Assembly (NCBI GenBank): GCA_963693305.1
Contig: OY855908.1
Coordinates: forward strand, 30,900,305-30,964,304
Direction: 5' to 3'
Source: Meandrina meandrites
Lineage: Eukaryota > Cnidaria > Anthozoa > Scleractinia > Meandrinidae
Length of the DNA: 64,000 nucleotides
Part shown: piece by piece, positions 24,401-36,376 of the stretch
Position numbering within the stretch: position 1 is the stretch's first letter
How the letters are laid out: each line of letters begins with the position of its first letter
Translations under genes and position numbers: made by a program
The notes under the pieces: generated by a model
Seen by the model: the letters and a program-made list of their open reading frames with translations, nothing else
Told to the model about the DNA's origin: nothing
The model's database searches: none

Positions 24401-27100
24401 CTCGCGATGGTTTACCGTCATTAACTCACCATCTGGTCCTGGTATACCAACTCTTGAGGAGCAACAAGTGCTCGGGCATGTGCTAATACAGATTGTCTCA
24501 CATATCTCAGGACATGATGGTATAGATGCAGTGCCTTGAACTCCGGGCGCCCCCGGTGGTCCAGGCGGTCCTGGTAATCCCGCGGCACCGGGGTCTCCTT
24601 GGCTGCCGGGTTCTCCCATGGCTCCCGGGGGCCCGTTATCTCCACTGGGTCCTTTCATTCCTGATGAATGCAAGAAAAAAGGATGCGTTGTAAACTTTAC
24701 GTCAAATATATATTCCCTTGTTGATGATGAACATGATGATGAGATCAGGGTTGGAAAGTACCTCCAAATATGGACAGTTTGCCCATAAACCCCTCTTTAA
24801 CTGTGCGATTAAAACGTTTCCACAGCCCAGCAACGCGAAAAAAATTCAAATATTCGCATCAAGGAACTCGATTTCATCCTCACGCATAGTGAGCGTTCGT
24901 TCCCTGTCTAAAATTATCCCCTAGCTCATTGGGGTTCGTTAAATTTTAGATGAGATTTGGGCTACATCAAGAAAAACTTTTCTAATAAAATAGCATTTGG
25001 GTCTTAGTCCTTTTATCAGAGAAAAAGTGCCAGACGCAACTTTGCTCCCGAGTTCTTTCTTAAGTTCGAACCCTAATAACAACGATGACCATGATAATGA
25101 TGGCTATGACGATAATGATAACATAATGCAGAAATACAGGTCGAGTTTACCTGGTGGTCCTGGTAGAGCTGGTGGCCCGGCAGGTCCAGGAAGACCGGGG
25201 GGTCCCATATCTCCCGGTTCCCCTAAGCTGCCGGGTTGTCCAGGCATTCCTGAAGGTCCTGAACCACCTTTGAAGAAAATAAACGGACAATTATGCAAAC
25301 TTAAAACCAAAACTGTATTTGGTAAATCGTAAATAGTCTAACATGTCTAAATACAAAGGATTTTATGATTGTTTTCGACTGTTCAGTCGGCAAACCGTAA
25401 TATGCACGCCTTTAGAATAAATACAATTATATTGCACGGTGGAGGGAAACAAGAAATGGCACAATTTTCGCAGTCATCCTTCATTCCTTCATGACAAATA
25501 TAGAACCCACAAAAATGGCCTCGCTCCCAAAGTGTGGTAAATTTAGTTGGTAGAACTTCGCGCTGGTCTCGCGAAGAACATGGATTCGATCTCGCCAAGC
25601 CCTAAATGTTTCCAGTTTTTTTTTTTTTCAAATTGCTTAAATTGGTGGACTCAAGGCGAGTACCGTGTCATTGCTCATGTACGCCTTTAGTTAGAACTAT
25701 TGTTATACGTACCAGGAGGTCCCGCTAAGCTACCAGGAGGTCCAGGAAGTCCTGGCGGACCCTGCGGTCCAGGAGGTCCTGGTATTCCCTTGGGTCCATC
25801 CGGGCCCGGGGGACCAGCGAGGCCGACCGGACCGTCAGGCCCGGGGGGTCCGGGTTGCGGAGGAGGAGGTGGTGGTGGAGGAGGTTGTGTGTAGTATGAG
25901 TTGTAGCTACAGCAACCAGGGTAACATTCGGGATAGCAGTATTGAGGGCAGTCGTTACCACATGTGTTTACTTCACGTTTGGAGTCTGTAATTAACAAAA
26001 ATTATTTACTCCATTTTTTGTTTCAATGTGTGATCAACAACTTTCTCATAATAAATTTAACAATGCACTTTAGTTAACAGGCAATAAAAAAGGAGTAATT
26101 CATCAAGGCTTATTGACGATTTTACTATTCCTTACACTACATACACTACATTACAAAAACAATACTATTGTTGCTTACATAAACGCTACTTATATTTGAC
26201 ACTAATGTTGATTATTTGCTGAGCGCCATTACAGACTTAAAGACTTATTTAAAAAAAAAAAATAAAGAATTAAAAAACTACTAACTAAGGTTAAAAAAAA
26301 AATCAAGGCATATTGGATTCTTAGCTGGGGTTGAAAGCGCGTTAAATAGCGAAACTGGTCATAGAGCAACGACCTTTACTAGGTAGCCATAAGGCTAACC
26401 GCATCCCACAACACAAAATAACGGCAATCTTTTGCTACATAAAAAGACCAAAAGAGTAGGAACTGCATGTAAAAAGTCCATTTGCCCAGCCTTCTAAATC
26501 TTTATTTTTTGATTTATAATTTATAACAACTTAATAACAATACGGCGGTTTTGTTCGGGTTAACGCACGCGCTAGGGTAACGACCGGCGAAGCCGCGATG
26601 GGCCTCCTCTCTAGACTCCTCGTCGCCGCTTACCGCGCGCGTTGAGCCCAACAAAACCGCCGGCTATGCAGGCGAGGCTACCTCAAGGACCGTTCTGGGA
26701 GTCTCAAAGTGACAGGACCATACTTCTAGTACTTGGCTATTTTTATTCACTTCAATATATATTTTCCACTTTTCCCCAAAATGCTGGGAGAAAAAAAGGG
26801 GGTTTACAAATTTGACACGAGAAGCAATCAGGGAGTTAATAGCCCAATTTTGATATATTAAAATTCGCCTAAAACAATAGACTAGAGTACGAGGCTCCGG
26901 CGAATAAACTATAGAGTTTGTGGGGTTTATTCCCCAGAGTAATGTCTATTGCTTTAGGTTGAATATTAAGATATCGAAATTGGGCAATTATATAATATAT
27001 TAGTTTCACCTTCTTTTAGCGCCAAACGACCAGCAACAGATGTATCAAACATTAACCATGTTCCCAGAAAACAAATCAACGAGCAGTACTTCCAATCCAT
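18443..27100 (-). CDS. Extended minicollagen with three cysteine-rich domains
   Basis: Eleven exons on the minus strand: 27010-27100, 25713-25985, 25151-25267, 24430-24660, 23330-23506, 22737-22904, 21722-21898, 21009-21185, 20474-20650, 19628-19813 and 18443-18930. All introns are phase 1 and the total is 753 aa. Residues 1-24 are a signal peptide, followed by a short propeptide ending in Lys-Arg (33-34). The first CRD (Cys39-Cys56) is a perfect CX3CX3CX3CX3CC, followed by nine prolines (65-73) and Gly-X-Y. A second perfect CRD lies at Cys210-Cys227. A third at Cys641-Cys659 has a 4-residue last spacer. Exons 5-11 each carry a similar Gly-X-Y cassette of about 56-62 aa ending in a non-collagen gap (GIPAT... 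or similar). The last 94 residues are basic and Gln/Pro-rich. Minicollagens are known nematocyst capsule-wall proteins, disulfide-linked through their CRDs. Usual members have about 12-16 triplets and two CRDs, so this one is unusually long. Family assignment is firm; the exact exon usage is inferred. Confidence 0.9.
19213..19606. repeat. Dispersed repeat shared with NEMP intron (copy 1)
   Basis: Shares long runs with 56640-56982: cttatgatccagtga, acaagattgtcggagtcgca, aaccaatcacaatgct, ctccgagtg, ctttctgcttgcga, actagatcgtaa and gtgaaaaccag. It has internal inverted symmetry (gattccg/cggaatc motifs), typical of a MITE. It lies in the last intron of the minicollagen. Confidence 0.7.
23565..23835 (+). 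mobile_element. tRNA-derived SINE, family 3, with serine-tRNA-like head
   Basis: The head has an A box (tggccgagtggttagagc), an anticodon arm with loop cttgaaa (TGA, serine) and a B box (gggttcaagtccc). The body shares agttcaaatcctc, cttgtaaatagccaactggt and ggatttttaa-type sequence with copies at 38370 and 53255. It also carries acacggccccacaagcttct, found at the 3' end of the family 1 SINE at 36027. There is no long variable arm and the acceptor stem pairs poorly, so it is not a working tRNA gene. It lies in minicollagen intron 4, antisense to the gene. Confidence 0.7.
26543..26662. repeat. GC-rich fold-back element
   Basis: The left arm cggcggttttgttcgggtta, then acgcacgcgc, pairs with a right arm reading gcgcgcgttgagcccaacaa, then aaccgccg, leaving a short GC-rich centre. 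It stands out from AT-rich flanks. It lies in intron 1 of the minicollagen. Confidence 0.6.
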
Positions 27101-29432
27101 ATGTTGTTGGTTGCTCTAGAAATAATACAAAACACTAAAATATCAGTATTGAGGGTGCTGAGAATCAGTCAAAATTTTAACTGTGCCTGGCTGAGAAATG
27201 ACGTCGCATTTTTAACTGATAGCTGGCATCTAATAAAATGTGCAAAATTTTCTGATAGCTAAGAAATTGCACCAATTCCAACATCAGTTCCTCTGTATGG
27301 CCAAGGAGGCTTTTCGCCTGTTCAAAAATAATGATTGATTCTTCCATTGTATTACGTAAGAGATAGATTTTCCGCGTAGCAAATAACACTGGGTATATCT
27401 AAAATAATAATTACAAGTCCAAAATAAATCTTGAGAAGAAATAATAAGTACTAACACAGGAAATTATAATTCGCGATCGGTTGAGATTGTAGCGGAGTTT
27501 CTCATAATATATAAAGGTATAATATGTATTACGGTTTAAGCAGTCGATAAGGTAGGAAAAAGGCAGTCAGAATAGCATGGGGATTTTAGCCTTCAATAGC
27601 GCATTGCAAAAAGAGTGTATAGTAATAATAAGGTGAAGATAATTCAATGAATCATAGACTGCCTGAAAAATATTACCACAAAATCCATCGTATCGAGTTG
27701 GTCAGACTGTCTTATGGGGGAGCAGGCGAACAGCCTAGATTAATTTTTGTTATGAATTGCTGAGACAAAGTGTGCGTTGAAATATTTTCATAATATTATA
27801 TGCTTAAGCTAACCCTCTTAGACAAAACGGAATAATATACGCAACATTTGTTATCATTTATAGCAATTCAATACACTTACTTTGTTCCGAAATGATATGG
27901 CGAATCTGCTAGACTCGGCGAATTTCAATCTTTCTTTTCAGACCTTTTTGATCGAAATTCACTTGGTCGATTTGGTGAGTTTTTGTTTGAAACGTCAACC
28001 CTTTAATATTTAACAATCAGCGGGTTATAGCCTTTTGTACAATGAGGAGCATAAATAGTTCTTCTGTTTGTCTTAATCAGGTACCATAACAGGTAAAAAA
28101 ATCAATAACTTCTCCCAACCTGTTGCCTTACACAGCTTACACGTTTGAGTTTAGAGAACTGAGTGATTGATCACACAAGACATTTTGAGCGAGGTCATCC
28201 CATTTCTTGGCATTTGCTAATTACTTGACACTTTGACTCAGATAATTGAAGAGAAACTGGATTTTGATGTTAACAATTTTTCTTCCTTGCAGCTTCTTTC
28301 GAGGCATAAACCTCATAAAGCCGTTTAAATTTCGTTTTTATGTGGACTTTCAAACGAAGTGTGAAAATCCACATATTGCGATCGTGCAGTTTTCCCGATT
28401 GGGACGTCAATTTCCGTGATAACTCGTGTCAGCGCTTTCGGAAGCTTTCGAGGGTGTTCGGAGAATCCGAAGTTTTGGAGGGAGTTAATGTTAAGTTGGA
28501 CGTGAACCCGGGAAATGAACTGCCCACGAGACGCCACAAAGAAAGCATCACGCATGCTAAATACTTGACTTTCATTAATCTTTATATTTGCATGGCGTTC
28601 GACTGAACTGCGGGCAAAGGTAACGCTATTTTTCACTCTTTTCGCGCGCTATTTTTGTTCGCTTGGACCTCAGTTGCTGTATTCGCTTGATTCGCACACA
28701 ATTGAAAATAGTTGATTAGCATTATTTAGTAAATATCTGGATATTTGTTGTTTTGTTTCAGCTTTGCCACACAGAATCTTTAGAACGGTAGAATGGATAC
28801 ACAACGAGTCAAAACAAAACAAGTTCACTAATCAAGTTGTTTTCCCGGGGCTTTCCCGCATTCATTATTATCTTGGATTTCTCCCAAGTTTAATTTGAAT
28901 AACGCAGTCTGACTGATGTCGAATTCAAAACTGCTGGTAAAAAGTAAGTGTGAATCGCATAAAACTTAATTTGAACCGAAAAATGTGTGTATTGAAACCG
29001 TGCGGTAAACTAAATTACTGATAATTATAAAACGTGTCGTTCGCAACTCGCCGACTCCACTCGAAAAGTAATTTAAGAACGATGATAATTTTAGGTTGAA
29101 AAAAGTATTCATCTGCCTTCTTGCATCAAGAAATTATTAGTGAAATCTTGTTGAAAGGCGATAAAAGCCATTACGGAAAATTTATATATAAAAGCAACGC
29201 ATTCAAAGAAAATGAGTTAATTAATGAGTTCAGCTGTTGTTTACACAAGCGTTCCGATGAAATGTCACGCAAACAAAGACAGTCTACATACTCAGCGAAA
29301 TATTTATTTATGAATGGACTGAAATTAGTATCCCCGATTTCTAGTGGTAAGAGTTTGTTTTTGTTCTTAATAACTAATTTTATTGTTCTAATTTCAATTT
29401 AAAGATCTTATTTGTCTATTTCTAGTAACCCT

Positions 29433-29453
29433 CCCCCCCCCCCCCCCCCCCCC
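29433..29453. repeat. Poly-C run
   Basis: About 21 consecutive C after ct. It is one of several long C/G runs in the window and may mark a mobile-element end. Confidence 0.8.
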
Positions 29454-29656
29454 TGCAAGAGACTGTCATATGAATGGTCCCAACAGACATCTTCTTTTGG
29501 TTTTAAGGACATGTTTCCAATGTTTTTATCCATTTAAAGTGACTGTAGCTCTTATTTGAATTGTCTGTGTTTTTAAATGGTATCTCTAGCTTGGGGCTAA
29601 AAAAAAGTTGAGCCACGCCCAGATTGCAATCCTTTACGGGAAAAGTAAAACTCAAA

Positions 29657-29805
29657 ACAGCAAGGGACCGCCAACGATAATGCTGCTAACGTGGGATATA
29701 CAAAAGGTTCTATCAGCCGAATAAAGAAAATGACATTACAAATAATACAGTAGACTAATACTACGTGAAAAAGTAGACTTAGAGAGACACCAACACGACA
29801 GCTGT
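29657..29805. repeat. Dispersed repeat (copy 1, pairs with 49915-50062)
   Basis: Shares agcaagggaccg..aacga.aatgctgct, gctaacgt, a run of aaaataatga-like sequence, tactacgtgaaa and acgac.agctgt with 49915-50062. No coding potential was seen. It probably represents a non-autonomous element. Confidence 0.55.
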
Positions 29806-31653
29806 CCACGCTTACAGCCGTGCTATATCAATTCTGGGGTCCGTTTCTCGAAGGTCCTGAAAAGTTTTCGCACCCGGAAAGCCATAGCAAAATCTTAAAC
29901 CTTATGATTACAGAGGTGTCTAATCTATGATATTTTTTAATATGAACAGAAGTTCTCTTCAAACAAAGTTTCAGGCCTATACACTTCTCTGTTTTTAAAA
30001 TACAGATAACTAAAAGTAGCTTTGCGGTCCCAAAAGGTCTCCGGGGCTTTCGAGAAACAAAGTCTACTTTTTTACCTTGTATCAACCTTGCTGTATTGTT
30101 TGTAATGTTATCCTTTACAGGAGTAGAATCAGTAGATCAAATTCTCCGACGAACATCCCCGTCCTTTTCATATAATCATATAGAGATACTGTCGGGTCTT
30201 GTCCCAGGTTTTCCGCTTCTCTGGCACAATTTAAATTGGACTGCATTTCAATGTTTAAGGCGATCTTCAGGGTAAATTGCAAGGTGTGTTTTCAAAACGA
30301 AAAAGTAGCTTCTCTTTCATGATCATAAGAAAAGTTGATTGATAAGTTTTTTATCATCTCGAGTTTCAAGTGACTGTCAACTCATATTTGACTGATACTT
30401 AGACTTGCCTACAAGTCGAGCTCACAGAGCGCGCAAATGAAAGTCCACATATCTACGCATTGCGGACCCACTTTTATTAGTTTTGGCGTCTCTTACGTGC
30501 TCGCAGAATTTCGCAGCGATTTCCTAGTTTGTTCCTGTCTTTCACTGACAGGTTATTATTCGAATTAGTAAACGGTCATACGTGAAACAGACTTAACGAA
30601 AAAAATACTGTAGTGGTCGATGTCAACCTTATTTTAGAAAAATGGCTTTCAATTCTACTGGCATCAGAACTCCAACTGAAAGAGCTGAAGAGCGGCTTTG
30701 TTCCTTTTTAGCAAATTCTCCAACTGGGGAGCCTGATTGAATGATATCAAAGTTAAAGTTTGTGGCTACGTGAAATATGTTTTTATCATGGCCCCGTTCA
30801 CGTGTCTATAATTAAACTTTTGTTATTGCTTTATTGCAAGAAAAAATATTTAATTAATCCTTCACTAACGTTGCAGACCCGGCGTTTTCCAAACAACCTG
30901 AAAAAGGCGATGTAGTTTTCGAAAAAGTTAATCTAATTTATTACGCTAGATTCTCTGCGTGGGTTCACGTCCAAACTGTGTTTAATTTCGCGAGTTCAGT
31001 TCGGCAGGTTTCTTGCTTTAGCAAATAATGGCTACAGCAGACAATATCCGTTAATGTTTTTTAGCGCACTTTTATATTTTCTAATTAACACCACGCTGTG
31101 CTTAATGAAAGATGTACATCTTAAAAGTAACATCCTTCAAGATGCATGCGGCGTTTTCAAAACAGTTAATCGTGTTGTAAATTTTTAATTCCAAAGAAAG
31201 CTTTCTTTTCTCTGCATGCAATTAAAGGTTTTGGCACAAAACTGGGCTTTCGAAAAAAAATTGATATAGATACGTCTGTATATAAGCACAATTTATCACT
31301 AAACTCCTAAAAAAAGATGGGAAGATAGCGTATTTTTGCAAAATAAATGGCGACTAATGTAATTCCCCGGAGTGCCCATTCGAGCAAAAGTCGGAACTGA
31401 GCAAATCCGAGATTACAGCAATACCGACAAATTTTATGTCCCGATATTGTTTGATTATGATAATTATATCATTCTTTATCTGAAATATTAGCAAAGAAAG
31501 CAGACACGATTATTGTCAGCGCTCCTTTTTGTTCCTGCACATCCAACATGCCCAAGTAACTGAGTTTTTTTTTCGCTGGTTTGTTAGTCCCGGCGGAGTT
31601 GATCTCACAAACATTCGTGACATCGTTTGAATTGTGTTTTCAATTTAACATCT

Positions 31654-34600
31654 ATGGCTTTTTCGTTTAATTGGTTCATCGTGTGTGGAGGTGTACTTTG
31701 TATCTTATGCAAAGGTAAGTCTGGAACATAGTCTGCAAGTTTAATACGTTTCCAACAAAACAGTGCCCGCCAATTAATCCATTTTTCAGTTTTCCGTGAG
31801 TGTCAGCGGAAACATTGATCAGTATGAACTGTACATATACATATCTTGCAAGTATCGATTTCGGCTTACCTTTGCTTTTGTAAGCACAAAATTGATAAAT
31901 TTCTAAGTTCTCATAACCTTCGCAAACCAACTTCAAGCAGGCACATAAGGAGAATTGAGTTCCTGATCATTAGGAACCAAAACTATCAGTATTCAGAATT
32001 AGTATTCTCTAATGGACGGCGTGGGATGAAAGGTTTTTGACCGAGATTAAACTGATGCCCGTCAAACGTCGTTTCAGAACTATAAAAACAAGTGAAGAGG
32101 CTTAAACCTCTTTTAAAACAGTTTTAACATAATACAGCAATTATCTGTGCTTGAAGAAGTCGAGAAATACGCTCAAAAATCATGACCGTTGATTGCAAGA
32201 TCAAGAGGCTTGAGTATATGATAAGTACGAATCAGATAACACAAACAGATGACTTGATATAATTTCGCTGTCTTGTGAAAACCGAATCCAATAACGGTTT
32301 CATATTATACGCGTAAAACTCTATAACTTTGATTTTTATGGGTATTGATTAAAGAAATGAAGAACGATGTATTTTGTTTTACCCAACGAACGGGTTGACC
32401 AACATATTTATTTATGAGCCAATCAAGAATATTCTAAACACCTGCTGCATTTCAATCCTTTTCAAAACAGTAGTCGCCTTTAGTTATATTTCAGAGGTGA
32501 AATTTGACCATTATCTTAATTTTTTGTATTGCGTTAACTGTTTTGCATAATTTCTTCTTTAAAAGCATAATCAAAGAAAGAGCTTTTTTTCTGTTCTCTG
32601 CATCAGAATCAAGCATAGTTTTGCACAAAAATCACAGCAGGAATCCACGGTGAAACCGGAATACGGCCAAATCAATTCCAGTTGCATCGCAAATAAAGTA
32701 GAACTGATTTTTTAAAAATATATTGCCACTTTAATGTATAGGTTATTGAACAAGCGTGAGGTCAAGATGGCTGGATATTGGCCAATATTGTCCAATAATG
32801 GCCATTTTGACCGAACAATATTTTGTCATACACCATACAAAAACACCATTTTTCTTGCCCGACACAGCAACCAATCTCTAACGGGCAAGATCCTGTATTG
32901 CCCGACTGGCTAGGCAGTCGCAGCGCGCAGAATTGCGGGTTCATCTTGCCCGCTCTCGACACTAACCCTATAATAGAAACAGAAACTGATCAAATCAAGC
33001 AGATTTTCAGACTCTCTTTCCTCAAACATTTTCTGTCTAGTTCGGTTAATTTGACATTTTGTCAATTATAAACTGTTTGACAAGCAAGTAGAAACTTTAA
33101 CGGTTGTTCACTTAAGAACAAGGTTTGATGCATGAGTTTAATGACGTTTCAATGTAGGCACAATGAGAGTGTCCTGTTATCAATACTGAGCCTTACAGCA
33201 ATTCATCCATCCACATCTTTCCATCCATCCGCACGTCTAACCATCCATCCATTCATCGATACATTTCGTACTCCAACCTGTAATATATTTTACGCTAGGT
33301 TTAAATGGTGGAGACATCTTTTGTAAAATACGACGACAAACCTTTCAAGGAACTGAATTAACTGTGAATCCCGACGAAACGGTTGTCCTAAATTGCTCTG
33401 TCGTCCATGAAAGATCAGTAAGGCAAATCAGGTGGACCAAAGAAGGCGACAAAACGAACGGTCAGTGGCTACTCAACATTACATCACTATCAATGTCGGG
33501 TCTCTGGTCAAGTTTGCAGTTAAGCAATGTCAGCGTGGAGGACTCTGGAAAGTACAAGTGTGAGGTGAAAAGAGATGCGCAACAGGATGTTTGCGAAGTA
33601 GTTATCCATGTCCATTGTAAGTTATATTTTTTTATTTTTCTGCACAAAGCCTGTGATGAGATGATTCCTTTGAATGCCTCAAGAAAGCATGCTCAGCAGA
33701 AAATCTGTCTTTGTAAAACTTGCGCAGACTTGTTGAGAACGAAACTAAATTTATCAGTCTTCAGATCACGCAGAGATCATGAGACCCAGAGCAAGAGCAT
33801 GATGCAGCAGGTGCGCTTAGTTTAGAAGTTTCGCCTCAATAAGAAAATGGTTATTTGTGTCTGAGTTCGGCTTAAGGCGATAGCTGTTAGAAACTTTTAG
33901 AGTTAAACGCCTACCCCTATTATAGTCAGTTCTTTTAGTATAATCACATACTTTTCATCTCATCAAGCCCGCCCACGTATTGTAAAAACGAAAGGATTCT
34001 TTACAACAACACCACAGTTCCTGACTGAAGGACGCAATCCTGTCTTCCACTGTTACGCCAGTGGCTGGCCAAAGCCTTCCTTCACCTGGCTTAAAGACGG
34101 AAAAGAGATTAGAGATGGAGATGCTCTGAACTCGTATGTGCTGACAAAAAGAGCCTATGGCCTTGATTCAGGACTGGATTTAGATATTCTTTACGTAAGA
34201 CAGGAGCATGCTGGACGATACAGTTGCGTGGCAAGAAACTTGTTTGGCGAGCAACAGCACAACATTAATCTCTTCATTAAAAGTAAGTTTGCAGCTTTAT
34301 AAGTTCATGGTACAGATTTTAATGCAGTTCATCTGTTATGATTGTCCTGAGTTTCAGATGCATCAGGGCTTATTATATATTTTTTGTTGCCATCGAAAAT
34401 CCTGCAATGTGATAATTTGCAAAACAGTACGTCAATTTTTGCATTTATACTGCACTTTAGTCATTAGATAAAGTGCAATTCGCAAAGTTCCCTCAAACCG
34501 TCATTTTGTTAGCTGGTCAATATTTAATAGCTGTAAACTTCCTGATTTACGGAAATGTCCGCGCCTCAACAGGTTGCCATTTCAGATGAGCTTCAGTATG

Positions 34601-36272
34601 GAAAACATGTGCATATTTCTTTTTATGAGTAGGAATTAGTCACAGGCCCAGACGAGTTAATTTGGGCTGCTCTACATGCAGCAGCAATTCATTTAGCAAG
34701 AATTTTGATTCTCGGTTCATTTTGTGGGTGTTGCTATCGGTTGGTAAACTATCGGTGCTGTGCTGTGTAACGTTTATTGTCTTTTTGATCGTTTGTTAAT
34801 TTCACGTCATGTGGTGATCGAACGATCCGAAACACCAAGATACTGCCGTCAAGATAAGGTAAAATCTGCATACGAGCCTAGTGACCCATCAGGCCGGAGT
34901 TTATCCTAGGATCCGTAGCATGAATCGACCAGGAGTATTTCTACTCCCCCAGGATGGGATGCTAGTCCATCGCGGGGTTACCCCAGAATTAGATTCGCCA
35001 GTACCCATTTATACATCTGGGGGAAGAGAGGCGCTATGAGAGTAAAGTGTCTTGCCCAAGAACACAGCATAATGACGCCGGCCAGGGCTCGAATCCGGAC
35101 CGTTCGATCCGGAGTCCAGCGCACTAACCATTAGGCCACCGCGCCTCCCAGTACGACAAGACAATGAGCCAAATCTTATTTCATCAGGCCCACCCACCCA
35201 GTCACCCATGTTTTAGCCATAAATGAGCTTTGTTACCCTTAAAACAGTTATTTCTCTTTCTACTCTACTGCTCAGGAAAATATCCGGGAAAACCTCCCAA
35301 AGTCCACCCATATGCATCTGTCAACCAAGTGACCATCCAAAGAAGCGATGACGCGCTACTTACATGCGTGGGCGAAAATACACCAAACATGGATACGGTT
35401 GTTTCGTGGGTGTTCAATGGAAGGTCTCTACCGCTGGACAAAAACAAAGACTTTCATCATGTGTCAGACTTTGCGTATTTTCAAGAACGGAACACGCTTA
35501 AAGTAAACTTCTCCCTCCTGATAAGGAACGTGACGGAACGTGATACTGGGGCTTACCACTGTTGTGTTCATACTCTTAAAGGCAATGACTCGGACACAAT
35601 CTACCTGAGCCTTGTTCAACCAGGTAAGTACATGTATGCGCTCATTTACACGTGTACGTGACGAATAAATACGTGTGCCTGAAGCAAGAAATAAGGGTGA
35701 CGTTAGTTTTCTTTCTTGATTTCCTTCTTGTCGCCCAAAAATATAGCATTGCAAGTCGAAAAGCGTGGATGCGCCTAATGTTGCGGTAACATGGCATTGC
35801 CGACACTAGATAGGTACTCAGAGCCCAGCGTAGCTCCTCGCGACTTCGCGGCCTACGTTAGAGGCTCTGCCGCCGAAACAAAGTACTCGCGCCCGCGGCG
35901 AAATCCCGCCAGCTGAGCAAGCTAAGTAGGCGTTGGTTCTAATTTGTGCAACATGTTGCCAGAACTTGGTGGCAACGTTCAGAAAGACTTGGTCAGGTCT
36001 CCCTTAACTTTTCAGTGTTCTGGGGAGCAGGGGTGGCGCAGTGGTGGGAGCGCTCGCCTCCCACCAATGTGGCCCGGGTTCGATTCCAGCCCGGTATCAT
36101 ATGTGGGTTGAGTTTGTTGTTGGTTCTCATCCTTGCTCCGAGGGTTTTTCTCCGGGTTCTCCGGTTTTCTTCCCTCCATAAAAACTAACATTTCCAAATT
36201 CCAATTCGATCGGGAATACACGGCCCCACAAGCTTCTAGCTTTAAATACCACTGTGTCTAAATAAAGGTAAT

Positions 36273-36323
<51 letters not shown>

Positions 36324-36325
36324 TT

Positions 36326-36376
<51 letters not shown>

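Larger units (their letters stand above)
27101..31653. other. Divergent intergenic region between minicollagen and IL-1R-like receptor
   Basis: Both genes start here, facing apart, so both promoters should lie in this 4.5 kb. No confident TATA box was seen. Directly upstream of the minicollagen ATG the minus strand reads atttctag, so the ATG may follow a 5' UTR intron. A poly-C run lies at 29433-29453 and a dispersed repeat at 29657-29805. The open frames near 28325-28636 and 29121-29402 lack support. Confidence 0.4.

Noticed and set aside
25700..25894. Plus-strand glycine-rich open frame
   Set aside because: Antisense shadow of the polyproline and collagen exon on the minus strand.
28325..28636. 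Open frames on both strands between minicollagen and receptor
   Set aside because: Composition is non-coding and no splice sites link them to either gene.
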